From contig NZ_JARZHG010000028.1 of NCBI RefSeq assembly GCF_029946505.1, positions 85,158 to 149,157 on the forward strand: a stretch of DNA of 64,000 bases, read 5' to 3'. Origin of the DNA: Polyangium sp. y55x31. GTDB taxonomy: Bacteria; Myxococcota_A; Polyangia; Polyangiales; Polyangiaceae. Shown one piece after another: positions 47,114 to 55,795 of the stretch (position 1 is its first letter; each line of letters starts with the position of its first letter). The notes beneath the pieces are model-generated. The model saw only the letters and a program-made list of their open reading frames with translations, searched no databases and was not told the DNA's origin. The position numbers and the translations under genes are program-made.

Positions 47114-48895
47114 TTACGTCGCTTCCACGAGCTCGCGCAGCGAGACCGGCCGAAGCTCGTCGATGCCGTGGATCTCGGCATAACTGCGCAGGATCTCGCC
47201 CGGACAGGCGGAGGCGAGCACGCAGCGGGCCTCGTGAGGACACCCGATCGCGGAAGCATGGAAGGCCGCGTGTTCTGCCTCGCCGGCGCGGTGGCGGAAG
47301 CGTGGGTCGCGGTACTCGGTGCCCGGAAGCGGAGGCCGCTCGGCGGGCGCGTCGAGCCAGGCCCGCGGCGGCGCGCCGCTCTCGCGCATCCGGCGAAAAA
47401 CCACACAAGGGACGACGCCCTGCACGTTCATGCGCACGCCGCGCGCGAGTGCCCGGGACATCACGTCGGCCACGTCGGTCATGCGCGGCGCGGACGAAAA
47501 ATACCGATCGGCGCGTGATTCGAAGCTCGGGTAGGGCATGTGCGGGTAGAAGGACAAACCTCGCGCGGCGGCGAATCGCGCGACGCCTTCGAGCTCGCCG
47601 AGGCCCTCGCGCGTGGCGACGCAGAGGATCCACACGGATTCGGGCGACACGCGGGCGAGGAGGTTGCCTACCGCGCGGATGACCTCGGCGTGCGCGCCCT
47701 TCCGGCCGACGATCCGGTCGTGCGCGTCGGGCGATTCCGAATAAAGCGGCACGTGGAAGCGCGTTTCGTCGGGGAGCGCGGCGACGACGGCGTCGCAGAA
47801 GGCCGGGTCGGCGAGGCGCGTGCACGGGGAGAAGACGTGCGCGGTCCGGTAGCCGAGGTCCTTCGCGCGCCGGAGGACGTCGAGGATCCGCGAATGGGCG
47901 AGCGGATCGTAGCCATTGATGCGGACTTTGCGCACGCCGCGGCGGCGGTTCGATTCGAGGTCGGCGTAGAGCCGGGCGAGCACACGATCGCCGCCGTCCT
48001 CGGGCGGGGCCGTCTCCTTGATCGAGCAGAACGCGCAGGATTGCCCGCAATCGGCGTCGATCGCGAGGTTCAGGACCTCGCCGTCGGCCGAGGGCTCGGC
48101 CTCCTCCGGCGCGGACGGCAAAAGGAGCGTCGGGGCGACGTCCGAGAGGATGTCCGGAAAAACGACGTCGAGGCCCTCGTGATCGCGCAATTGCAGGACG
48201 AACGCGACGAGCGCGCGGAGCTCGTCGCCGCCGGGAGGATCGACCGCGCCGAGCGAGAGGTGCTTGATCGAGAAATGCGCCGTCACGGCGAACGCGGGCT
48301 TGCTCTCGTCGCGGCGCCCGACGATCACGAGGAGCCTGCGCGCGTCCGATTCCCGGCGGAAATCCAGCACGAGCTCGAGGCCTCCTTCGTGCGATTTTTG
48401 CAGGTACGAGCTCGGATAGACGTCGACCAGGGAAAACCCCGCCGCGGCGGGCGCGCCTTCGACGATCTCCGGCGAGAGCAGGGCGCGCAGGCCGTCGCGG
48501 CCGAAGATCAGGCGGCCTCGTTCGCGGGAGCGGCCGAGGGCCTCGGCGATCGTCTTTCCTGGGCTCCGTTCGAGCAGCGCGTCGATCGAGGCCGCCACGG
48601 CCATCACGAGCCGCGAGACCTCCTCGCGCCGCTCGGGCGTGCGCTCGGCGATCGCGCCGCGATATCGCACAGCGCAGCGCGCGAGCCGCCGGAACACGGG
48701 GCCGGGCGCGCCGAGCGGCAGGACCGTGACCTCGACCCAGTCCGCGCTGCCCTTCGCCTCGAACCGCGCCGTGAGCCGGTCGTCGCCTTCGAGCAGGATC
48801 GCCTTGCAAGTAAATCCCCCGAGCCGGAGCGGTACGAGGGCCACCTCCATCCCCGACGCCTCGGGCCGCGTCAGGGCGGTTTCGTTCGTGCTCAA
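47114..48895 (-). CDS. Radical SAM protein with a large N-terminal domain
   Basis: 593 residues. The radical-SAM motif is Cys283-x3-Cys287-x2-Cys290 (CGQSCAFC), followed by a (beta/alpha) barrel with KVRINGYDPLAHSRI and VPLYSESPDAHDRIVG. A C-terminal Cys group (CPHEARCVLASACPGE, about residues 548-563) could hold a second cluster, as in SPASM-like proteins. The first ~270 residues are an unrecognised beta-rich domain. The TTG start overlaps the upstream stop (TTGA); an ATG at 48850 is the alternative. It is the last gene of a tight three-gene operon. The reaction is unknown. Confidence 0.85.
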   Translation of the reverse strand: MSTNETALTRPEASGMEVALVPLRLGGFTCKAILLEGDDRLTARFEAKGSADWVEVTVLPLGAPGPVFRRLARCAVRYRGAIAERTPERREEVSRLVMAVAASIDALLERSPGKTIAEALGRSRERGRLIFGRDGLRALLSPEIVEGAPAAAGFSLVDVYPSSYLQKSHEGGLELVLDFRRESDARRLLVIVGRRDESKPAFAVTAHFSIKHLSLGAVDPPGGDELRALVAFVLQLRDHEGLDVVFPDILSDVAPTLLLPSAPEEAEPSADGEVLNLAIDADCGQSCAFCSIKETAPPEDGGDRVLARLYADLESNRRRGVRKVRINGYDPLAHSRILDVLRRAKDLGYRTAHVFSPCTRLADPAFCDAVVAALPDETRFHVPLYSESPDAHDRIVGRKGAHAEVIRAVGNLLARVSPESVWILCVATREGLGELEGVARFAAARGLSFYPHMPYPSFESRADRYFSSAPRMTDVADVMSRALARGVRMNVQGVVPCVVFRRMRESGAPPRAWLDAPAERPPLPGTEYRDPRFRHRAGEAEHAAFHASAIGCPHEARCVLASACPGEILRSYAEIHGIDELRPVSLRELVEAT

Positions 48896-49269
48896 ACGGA
48901 TCCCCCGCCGGCCTGGTCCCAGGCCTTCACCCAGGCCACGAAACGATCGATCGTGACGCGGTCGCGGGCATAAATGCGCGATTGCTCGTTGTCGGGCACG
49001 TCCTCGGAGAAATACACGATATCGTACCGGGACGAACGGCGATACGCGGGCTCGGCCGGATTCGTGGGCGTGACGATGAACGAGAGGGTTCGTCCCGCCA
49101 TTTCGAGCTCGACGACGGGCACGGTGCGGCGGAACGTGCGGAGGCGGGCGCCCTTGTTCCGCCAGCCCTCCGGGTTCGGGAAGGCGGGGCCGCCAAAATC
49201 GCGGGAAAACGCCGCGGAGAGGGCGTCGACGAGGTGTTGCATCACGTCGGGTTCGGTCATGTCGTTCAT
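48892..49269 (-). CDS. Small protein of a radical-SAM operon
   Basis: 125 residues. The ATG at 49269 overlaps the upstream stop (ATGA), and its stop overlaps the radical-SAM start (TTGA), so all three genes are translationally coupled. The protein is soluble, mixed alpha/beta, with no Cys and no signal peptide (VVELEMAGRTLSFIVTPTNP; YDIVYFSEDVPDNEQ; RFVAWVKAWDQAGG at the C-terminus). No family is recognised. It could be a substrate, an adaptor that binds the substrate, or a regulator for the enzyme. It lacks the short leader-core look of a RiPP precursor. Confidence 0.75.
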   Translation of the reverse strand: MNDMTEPDVMQHLVDALSAAFSRDFGGPAFPNPEGWRNKGARLRTFRRTVPVVELEMAGRTLSFIVTPTNPAEPAYRRSSRYDIVYFSEDVPDNEQSRIYARDRVTIDRFVAWVKAWDQAGGGSV

Positions 49270-49982
49270 CCGGAGGCGCGCGTGTCGCGTTCGAGATCCT
49301 GGATGGCCTTGCCGAAGGCCTCCGGATCGAGCTGCCGCAAGGCGAGGAGCGCGGCGACGCGGTGCAGGCGCGCCTCCGCGAGGTCCGACCGAACGAGCGC
49401 CTCGCGCGCCGATTGCGCCTGGCCCGCGCGGATCCGCGCGGTCGCGCGCGCGAGGGCGAACGCGCCGAGCAAAAGGAGAAGCGCGCCGACGCCGAGGAGG
49501 AGCGACACGAAGAGCGCGCCATCCGGAGCGAACAGGGCCCGAAACCCTGCAATGGCGGCGAGGACGACGATGCCCACGAGCGCGACGACGGCGCCGATCG
49601 CGCCGAGCCGATCCATCCACGCCGCCCGCGCGTGCTGCCGCATGGCGATCCCGCGGTGCAGATCGGCCTCGCGATCGAGCCGGATCGCGAGCTCCGCGAG
49701 CGGGTCCTCGCCCGAGACCGTGGGCAGATCCGCCTGCGCGAGGATCTCCGGAACCTGGAACGCCGTCGGATCTTCGAGCGCGCGCAGGGCCGTGCCCGCG
49801 CCGCTCTTCACCGCCTGCGCCGCCCTGTCGGCCGCGGGCGCGACGTGCCCCTCGATCGCCGCGCCCACGCCACGCGCGATCGTCTTCGCGCGTTCCTTGA
49901 TCGGCTGTGCTTTCAGCTCGACGTCTTCGACCTCGGCCACCTTGCCCCAGCCCCCGCGCTCGGCTCTCGTCATCTCTTCCAT
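49266..49982 (-). CDS. Membrane protein, first gene of the radical-SAM operon
   Basis: 238 residues. A helical N-terminal part (residues 1-120) precedes two membrane helices (GAIGAVVALVGIVVLAAIAGF and LFVSLLLGVGALLLLLGAFALA, about 128-175) joined by a short turn, then a helical C-terminus (ARIRAGQAQSAREALVR onward). No recognised family or catalytic motif. Start is ATG 49982 or 49973. It is divergent from the RCC1 lipoprotein (132 bp). Its role in the operon is unknown; membrane anchoring of the pathway is possible. Confidence 0.75.
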   Translation of the reverse strand: MEEMTRAERGGWGKVAEVEDVELKAQPIKERAKTIARGVGAAIEGHVAPAADRAAQAVKSGAGTALRALEDPTAFQVPEILAQADLPTVSGEDPLAELAIRLDREADLHRGIAMRQHARAAWMDRLGAIGAVVALVGIVVLAAIAGFRALFAPDGALFVSLLLGVGALLLLLGAFALARATARIRAGQAQSAREALVRSDLAEARLHRVAALLALRQLDPEAFGKAIQDLERDTRASG

Positions 49983-50114
49983 GGCTCGCGCTCGCTGCCC
50001 CACGATCGGGGCGGAAACGATACAGAAACGTCCCTCGAGTGCCAAGCGCCGCCGTTCGCAGGGGGCGAACCGCCTTGCGACGAAGGGCCCGACTTCGATA
50101 GAGTCGCGGATACC

Positions 50115-51794
50115 ATGTGGGCACGAGCGCAATTTTCCGTTCTGCCGCGCGCCTTCGCGCTCGTGGCCGCGCTCGGGCTCGCCGGAGGCCTCGTCCAGGC
50201 CTCGGGATGCGGGCTCCGCGTCGCCGACAGCCCGACGCAGCCGCTCCCGTGTTTCAACGTGATGGACTGCCCGCCCTCGAACGATCCGTGCATCGTGTCG
50301 ACCTGCTTCGAGCAGCAGTGCGTGATGGTGGCGGCCGCGCAGAACACGGTGGTGCGTGAGCAAAAAGCGGGCGATTGCCGCATGCGTGTATGCGACGGCA
50401 ATGGCCACGTGATGGAGATCGACGACGGCGTCGACGTGCCGGCCGACGACGGCAACGAGTGCACGGCCGCGGCCTGTAACGAGGGCGAGGGCGTGCACGA
50501 GCCGGTCGAGGTCGGCGAGTCGTGCGGCGAACGCGGCGTGTGCAACGGCAAAGGCACGTGCGGGGCGTGTTTGCCCGGGGCCGAGCGTTGCGAGGGGAAC
50601 GCGGTCGCGACGTGCAGCGAAGAGGGCGCGTGGAAAGAAGCCGCCTGCCCCGAGGGACGCCCGATCTGCAAAGGAAAGGCGTGCGTGAGGATCCGGCAAA
50701 TCGCGGCCGGCGGGGCGCATACCTGCGCGCTCTTCGAGGATGGATCGGCGTCTTGCTTCGGCGCCTCGGGCGTGCGGCGGGGCGCGTATGGAGCGCCGCC
50801 GGTCCCGGGTGTCGTGGGCGCGGTCGAGCTCGCGCTCGGAGGCGCGCACGCCTGCGCGCGGCGGGCCGATGGAACCGCGCTTTGCTGGGGTCACAATGCA
50901 TTCGGGCAGGTCGGCGACGGCACGACGGAAGGGCCACGCCCGCCGACCGAGGTCCTCGGCCTCGCGGGCGCGACCGCAATCGCGGCAGGCGCGGCGCATA
51001 CCTGCGCGATCGTGGACGGCGGCAAGATCGTATGCTGGGGACGCGGCGATCGCGGGCAGCTCGGCGGAAAACCCGTGGGAGCCGCGGGCAAACCCCCGGC
51101 GATCGAGGTCCCCTCGCCGCTGCCTGCGTCCGCGGGCGGCGCGCCGTCGCCCGTCGCGGGCCTCTTCGGCGCCACGAAAATCGCGCTCGGCGGCCGGCAC
51201 GCGTGCGCGCTCGGGCCTGGCGGCCAGGTCGCTTGCTGGGGTGAAGACGAGAGCGGCGAGCTCGGCAATTTCCGCCCGTCGTCCCCCGCCAAACCCAAAC
51301 CCGGCCCGCGCCCCACGCCGCGCCTCGTCTCCGTCAAGGGCATCGAGGGGGCGAGGGCGATCGGGCTCGGCGCCGCGTTCGGCTGCGCGCTGCTCGAAGA
51401 CGGCTCGGTGCGCTGCTGGGGCGACAATGCGGCGGGACAGCTCGGTGATGGAACGACGGACGCACGGGCGGAATCGGTCGTCGTCAAGGGCGTGACCGGC
51501 GCGACGGCGATCGCGCTCGGCGCCGAGCACGGATGCGCTCTGAAGGAAGGCGGCGCGGTCGTGTGCTGGGGCAAGAACGATCGGGCGGAGCTCGGCGACG
51601 GCACGACCGAGGCCCGACGTTCCCCCGCGCCCGTGCCCGGTCTCACGGGCGTGCGTGCACTTTCCGCGGGCGGCGCGCACACGTGCGTGATGCTCGAAGG
51701 CGGCGCCGTGCGATGCTGGGGCGGAAATGGCGCCGGCGAGGTCGGCGATGGCACGACCACGGATCGCGGCGCCCCCACGGCTGTGACCTGGTGA
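50115..51794 (+). CDS. RCC1-repeat lipoprotein
   Basis: 559 residues. Lipobox ASGC (Cys32). Residues about 45-190 are Cys-rich (roughly twenty Cys, for example CFNVMDCPPSNDPC and CGERGVCNGKGTCGAC), likely a disulfide-knotted module. From about residue 195 to the end there are about seven RCC1 propeller repeats with the pattern AGGAHTCAL-x-DG-x-CWGxNxxGQLGDGT. The propeller probably binds proteins or sugars on the cell surface; RCC1 proteins of this exported kind are common in myxobacteria. The start ATG 50115 lacks a strong Shine-Dalgarno. Confidence 0.9.
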   Translation: MWARAQFSVLPRAFALVAALGLAGGLVQASGCGLRVADSPTQPLPCFNVMDCPPSNDPCIVSTCFEQQCVMVAAAQNTVVREQKAGDCRMRVCDGNGHVMEIDDGVDVPADDGNECTAAACNEGEGVHEPVEVGESCGERGVCNGKGTCGACLPGAERCEGNAVATCSEEGAWKEAACPEGRPICKGKACVRIRQIAAGGAHTCALFEDGSASCFGASGVRRGAYGAPPVPGVVGAVELALGGAHACARRADGTALCWGHNAFGQVGDGTTEGPRPPTEVLGLAGATAIAAGAAHTCAIVDGGKIVCWGRGDRGQLGGKPVGAAGKPPAIEVPSPLPASAGGAPSPVAGLFGATKIALGGRHACALGPGGQVACWGEDESGELGNFRPSSPAKPKPGPRPTPRLVSVKGIEGARAIGLGAAFGCALLEDGSVRCWGDNAAGQLGDGTTDARAESVVVKGVTGATAIALGAEHGCALKEGGAVVCWGKNDRAELGDGTTEARRSPAPVPGLTGVRALSAGGAHTCVMLEGGAVRCWGGNGAGEVGDGTTTDRGAPTAVTW

Positions 51795-51868
51795 CGATTT
51801 TATGACCGCTCGCGCCTATCGCGGACGGCGCGCTCGGATATACTGCCCTCGGCTCGGAGGTGAGCGAC

Positions 51869-52855
51869 ATGAAGCTTTTCTGGGGTTGCTTGAGTTTGCT
51901 TACGATCGGTCTCGCCGTTGGCTGCAGCGCGACGGGGGGCGGCAGTCAATTCGATAACGAGGGCGGCAGCTCGGGCGACGGCGGCTCGGGCGCAGGGAAC
52001 CAGGGCGGCGGCGGCGGCGAGGGCGGCATCTTCAACCCGGGCTCGGGCGGCAGCGGCGGCGGCGTGCCCAGCGACGATTGCAGCGACGCGGCGAAGCTGA
52101 TCTACGTGCTCTCCGACGCGAACGAGCTCTACAGCTTCGATCCGCCGGCGAAGAAGTTCACGAAGATCGGCACCCTCGGCTGCAACACCGTGATGCAGCC
52201 GAACTCGATGGCCGTCGATCGGAACGCGGTCGCCTGGGTGAACTACGTCGACTCCGACCCGTTCCTCGGGGAGGACATCGACGGCGTGATCTACAAGGTG
52301 AGCACGAAGGACGCGAGCTGTGACGCGGCGCCCACGGTGCAGCTCGTCTCGAATTGGTACCGCCTCGGAATGGGTTTTTCCACGAACGAGGGCGGAATGG
52401 GCGAGACGCTTTTCGTGACGGGCACGGGTACGATCGGCGGGACGGATAGCCCTGGGCTCGGGAAGATCAACCCGCTCTCGTTCAACGTCGAGCCGATCGC
52501 GAATTTCTCCCCTGGCACGTTCACGGGCCAGAGCGCCGAGCTCACGGGCACGGGCGACGGCCGGGTCTACGGGTATTTCACGACGTCCCCGGTGCAGGTC
52601 GGCCAGATCGACAAGGTGACCGGCGCCGTGACGAACACCAAGGCGATCTCGGGCCTCGCGACGCCCTCGGCGTGGGCCTTCTCGTTCTGGGGCGGGTCGT
52701 TTTACCTCTATGCCGCGTCGTCGCTCGCGAATTCGAACGTGACGAAGTACGACCCCGCGACGAACACCATCGACAATGCGTACATGACCGACATCGGCTT
52801 CCGGATCGTCGGGGCCGGCGTCTCCACGTGCGCGCCGCTCGAACCGCCGAAGTGA
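51869..52855 (+). CDS. Gly-rich lipoprotein with propeller-like domain
   Basis: 328 residues. GGAGG at 51856-51860 lies 8 nt before ATG 51869, which decides against the upstream GTG. Lipobox AVGC (Cys19). Residues 25-70 are Gly/Ser-rich (GGSGAGNQGGGGGEGG type). The remainder is beta-rich and propeller-like (IYVLSDANELYSFDPPAKKF; FYLYAASSLANSNVTKYDP), ending in a Cys-containing tail. No enzyme motif. The PP2C gene starts 1 bp after its stop and is probably in the same transcript. Confidence 0.83.
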   Translation: MKLFWGCLSLLTIGLAVGCSATGGGSQFDNEGGSSGDGGSGAGNQGGGGGEGGIFNPGSGGSGGGVPSDDCSDAAKLIYVLSDANELYSFDPPAKKFTKIGTLGCNTVMQPNSMAVDRNAVAWVNYVDSDPFLGEDIDGVIYKVSTKDASCDAAPTVQLVSNWYRLGMGFSTNEGGMGETLFVTGTGTIGGTDSPGLGKINPLSFNVEPIANFSPGTFTGQSAELTGTGDGRVYGYFTTSPVQVGQIDKVTGAVTNTKAISGLATPSAWAFSFWGGSFYLYAASSLANSNVTKYDPATNTIDNAYMTDIGFRIVGAGVSTCAPLEPPK

Positions 52856-52856
52856 C

Positions 52857-53636
52857 ATGACGATCGGGCGCGGGGTCGAGGCCTTCGGGGTCACGCAGCG
52901 CGGAGTGCGGTTTCAAAACGACGACGCGTTCCGAATCCTCCGCGGGCCTTCCGGCCACGTGTGCGTCGTGGCGGACGGGATGGGCGGGCATGGCGCGGGG
53001 GACGTCGCCTCCGGGTTCGCCGTCTCCCTCACGACCGACCTCCTCGTCGCGCCGGGCGAAGGCTCCGCGCCCGATCGCATTCGAGCGGCCATCGCCGCGG
53101 CCAATCGCGAGATCTTCCACCGGAGCAGCACGGACCGGCGGCTCTGCGGCATGGGGTCCACGGTCGCGCTCCTCTTCCTCCCGCGCGAGGGCCAGGTCGC
53201 TCACGTCGCGCACGTGGGCAACAGCCGGGTCTACCTCTATCGAGAGGGCGCACTCCAGCGCCTCACCGAGGACCATACCTTCCGCAGTTACTTGCAGGCG
53301 AACCCGGCCGCGCTCGAGGCGTTCGTCGAGAGCGGGATGGACGCGCCGCTCGACAACATCCTCACGCGCTCGCTCGGCATCCAGGAGACCGTGGAGATCG
53401 ACGTCGCGGAGGTCGAGGTTTGTCCGAACGACTTATTGCTCCTCTGCACCGACGGCCTCTGGGAGCCGGTCGGCGACGCCCGCATCGCCGAGATCCTTCG
53501 GGAGGGCGGGGACGACGTCGCGGCGACCTGCGCGAGGCTCCTCCGGGAGTGCCAAACCGTGCCAGTAACAGAGCGGACGGACGAACGGTTCAGCCAAGAC
53601 GACGTGGCGTTGATCGTCGCGAGGGTGTTGACTTGA
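52857..53636 (+). CDS. PP2C-type Ser/Thr protein phosphatase
   Basis: 259 residues, the stand-alone size for bacterial PP2C (PrpC/Stp type). Metal-binding Asp motifs are intact: RFQNDDAFR, VADGMGGHGAGDVAS, LLCTDGLWE and FSQDDVALIV. MGSTVALLF and VGNSRVYLYR are also as expected. It should remove phosphate from Ser/Thr in the cytoplasm and oppose Hanks-type kinases such as those in this window. No kinase lies in its operon; it is coupled instead to a lipoprotein gene. Confidence 0.94.
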   Translation: MTIGRGVEAFGVTQRGVRFQNDDAFRILRGPSGHVCVVADGMGGHGAGDVASGFAVSLTTDLLVAPGEGSAPDRIRAAIAAANREIFHRSSTDRRLCGMGSTVALLFLPREGQVAHVAHVGNSRVYLYREGALQRLTEDHTFRSYLQANPAALEAFVESGMDAPLDNILTRSLGIQETVEIDVAEVEVCPNDLLLLCTDGLWEPVGDARIAEILREGGDDVAATCARLLRECQTVPVTERTDERFSQDDVALIVARVLT

Positions 53637-53691
53637 GCCCCGTCTCGGACGTAGCGTTCGCCTGGTCTCTGTCGGAGAAAGGATCCCAGGA

Positions 53692-53934
53692 GTGCAACAG
53701 AATCCCGGTTATGGTGGTGGCTACGCTGGCGCGCAGGCTGGCGGCGCTTCGTTCCAGGTCATGACGATCGACGCTGGCTGCGGCGGCACCGTCGAGCACA
53801 GCAAGATTTCGGACCTCGCGAACCAGATGGGTGCGCAGGGCTTCGTGCTCTCCCACGTCTTCATGGACGTGCGCAGCGCGTTCGGCCCGTTCTGCCCCAA
53901 GCGCTGTGCCGTGCTGGTCTTCAAGCGTGGCTGA
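53692..53934 (+). CDS. Small conserved-looking hypothetical protein
   Basis: 80 residues from GTG 53692 (AGGAG just upstream overlaps the start; GGAGAAAGGA lies a little further up). Gly/Tyr/Ala-rich N-terminus (PGYGGGYAGAQAGGASF), then a compact domain with Cys at about residues 30, 68 and 72 and a C-terminal strand (CAVLVFKRG). Codon use matches real genes and the downstream gene overlaps it by 8 bp. I do not recognise the family; it could be a small metal-binding or regulatory protein. Confidence 0.6.
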   Translation: MQQNPGYGGGYAGAQAGGASFQVMTIDAGCGGTVEHSKISDLANQMGAQGFVLSHVFMDVRSAFGPFCPKRCAVLVFKRG

Positions 53935-54631
53935 TCGCGCATCCCCGCGCAGGCTCGAGCTCGCGGGGGTCCCTCCGGCTGCGTTCGCGCTGAGCGAGCT
54001 CGGCCGTTATCCTTCCTTCGCTCATCATCCGACCTGCGGGCGGCACGATCATCACCTCGTCCGCCCGTTTGGCGTGCCCCTATGCCTGGGTTGCGCCTGC
54101 ATGTACCCAGGGCTAGCGGTCGCGCTGATCGCCCTTTTCTTCGTTTCACCCGCGCACGACATGGCGACCGCTTTCTGGGTCGCCATGGCGGCCCTCGGCT
54201 GCGCCGTGCCGACTTTCTTTCAGCCCTTCGTCCAGCGCCGCTGGTACAAGATCCCGGCGCGCTTCGTCCTCGGCGTGGGCTTCGGCCTCGTCGTGGGCGC
54301 TGCGTGGCTCGTCCCGAACACCCTCGTGGGCTGGGCGATCCGCGCCGCGCTCGTCGCGACGACCCTCGGCCTCGGCACGGCGGCTTTGCGCCTCCGCGCC
54401 AAACGCCTCGACGACCCTTGCAAGAATTGCCCCTGGGGTGCTTTCCCGGTCTGCGCGCACAACCTGCCGGCGCTGCGTCGCATCCGGGAGCAGCAGGGGC
54501 CCGACCCGTTCGTTGATTCTCTGATCGCGGAGCTCGAGCCTCTCGCGCCCTACCCGCCTCGCCTCGGCGAGATCCCCCCGGTCCCGCGGCCGGGGCAGTT
54601 CCAGTTCCACGCCCCGCCGCCGAACCCCTGA
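53927..54631 (+). CDS. Cys-containing membrane protein, DUF2085-like
   Basis: 234 residues. The GTG at 53927 overlaps the preceding small gene by 8 bp. N-terminal HHPTCGRHDHHLVRPFG and PLCLGCACMYPGL (a Cys/His-rich motif preceding the first helix) resemble the motif of DUF2085-type membrane proteins (from memory). Three or four membrane helices follow (about residues 55-155), then a second Cys group (CKNCPWGAFPVCAHN) and a Pro-rich C-terminus. The Cys/His groups could bind a metal or a redox centre. Function unknown. Confidence 0.75.
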   Translation: MADRASPRRLELAGVPPAAFALSELGRYPSFAHHPTCGRHDHHLVRPFGVPLCLGCACMYPGLAVALIALFFVSPAHDMATAFWVAMAALGCAVPTFFQPFVQRRWYKIPARFVLGVGFGLVVGAAWLVPNTLVGWAIRAALVATTLGLGTAALRLRAKRLDDPCKNCPWGAFPVCAHNLPALRRIREQQGPDPFVDSLIAELEPLAPYPPRLGEIPPVPRPGQFQFHAPPPNP

Positions 54632-54643
54632 TCGAAGCTTAGA

Positions 54644-55774
54644 TCAGGTTTCTGTCCACGGATCGGACCGCTTCGCGATCCATCCGGCGACCTTCGGCCA
54701 GATCTGCTTCGGGCCCTTGCTCGACGTGGACAAACCGATGTGCCCGACCTGGAAGCGCATGATTTCCTTATCGGTCGAGCTCACGATCGTGTTCAGGACC
54801 TCGCTCGACTTGGGGGGCGCGATCGTATCGTTCTCGGCGATGATGTTGAGCAGCGGGACCTTGATCGTCGAGAGGTCCACCGTCTGCCCGGCGACCTTCA
54901 TGCGGCCCTTGCAGAAGTTGTTGTACTGGTAGCAATCCTTGATGTATTGCCGATAAATCTCGCCGGGGAACTGCACGTTGTCCGACGCCCAGTGCTCCAT
55001 GCCGAGGAACGTGGTCACGAAGTCGGGGTCGTCGATCCGGCGGAAGACCTCGAGCCATTTCGTCATGCGCTGGATCGGGGCCATCGACGAGAAGCCCGTC
55101 TCCATGAGCTCGATCGGCACGTTGCCGTAGGCGTCGACGAGCGCGTCGACGTCGAAGCGGTTCGGCTTCGTCCATTCGGCGAAGACGCCGCCCTCGTGGA
55201 AGTCGACCGGCGTCGCCTGCGCCACGAAATTGCGGAGGCCCTGCGGGTGCAGCGCCGCATACGCGAGCGCCATCGTGCCGCCCATGCAGTAGCCGTACAT
55301 CGTGAGGTCCTTCGCGCCGCTATGGCGGAGCGCCCACTTCACGGCGTTCTTGATGAGCACGTTGAGCACGTCGTCCCAGCCGATCCGCCGCTCGGCCGAG
55401 CCGGGCGTGCCCCAGTCGATCGCGTAGACGTCGAAGCCCTGCCCGACCATGAATTCGATGAGGCTTCTGCCGGGCAGGAAGTCGAGGATGTAATAGCGGT
55501 TGATGAGCGAATAGACGAAGAGGATCGGCGTCGCGTGCTTGCGCACCGTGGGCTCGAAGCGGAGCAGGCGCATCTTGCCGTTCGTGTAGACCACCTTGTG
55601 CGGGGTCGGCGCGAGCGGGGGCTCGCCGACGTCCGCGGCGCGGAGGATGAACGGTTTTACGTAGTGGTACGGGCTCATCGAGCCCTTCTGCGCGGCCTGC
55701 ATGAGCTCGCGCGAGAGCTCGATCTGGCCCGCCACGAAGGAGCGGAGGCGCTGGCTGGTCGATTGCGTCGTCAT
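54644..55774 (-). CDS. phaC: Class III polyhydroxyalkanoate synthase subunit PhaC
   Basis: 376 residues, the size of class III PhaC (classes I and II are nearer 560). The lipase-like box GYCMGG carries the nucleophile Cys163; Asp316 (AENDTIAPP) and His345 (VGHIGLSTS) complete the triad, at spacings matching Allochromatium PhaC (Cys149, Asp302, His331 from memory). It polymerises (R)-3-hydroxyacyl-CoA on the granule surface, and class III needs a PhaE partner, found directly upstream. Last gene of the leftward phasin-ligase-phaE-phaC run. Confidence 0.94.
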   Translation of the reverse strand: MTTQSTSQRLRSFVAGQIELSRELMQAAQKGSMSPYHYVKPFILRAADVGEPPLAPTPHKVVYTNGKMRLLRFEPTVRKHATPILFVYSLINRYYILDFLPGRSLIEFMVGQGFDVYAIDWGTPGSAERRIGWDDVLNVLIKNAVKWALRHSGAKDLTMYGYCMGGTMALAYAALHPQGLRNFVAQATPVDFHEGGVFAEWTKPNRFDVDALVDAYGNVPIELMETGFSSMAPIQRMTKWLEVFRRIDDPDFVTTFLGMEHWASDNVQFPGEIYRQYIKDCYQYNNFCKGRMKVAGQTVDLSTIKVPLLNIIAENDTIAPPKSSEVLNTIVSSTDKEIMRFQVGHIGLSTSSKGPKQIWPKVAGWIAKRSDPWTET

Positions 55775-55795
55775 GGTGTTTCCCGTCCTTCCTCG

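Noticed and set aside
49266..49269. Radical-SAM operon small protein as a RiPP precursor
   Set aside because: At 125 residues with a folded-looking alpha/beta pattern, no Cys and no leader-core split, it does not resemble a precursor peptide; kept as unknown.
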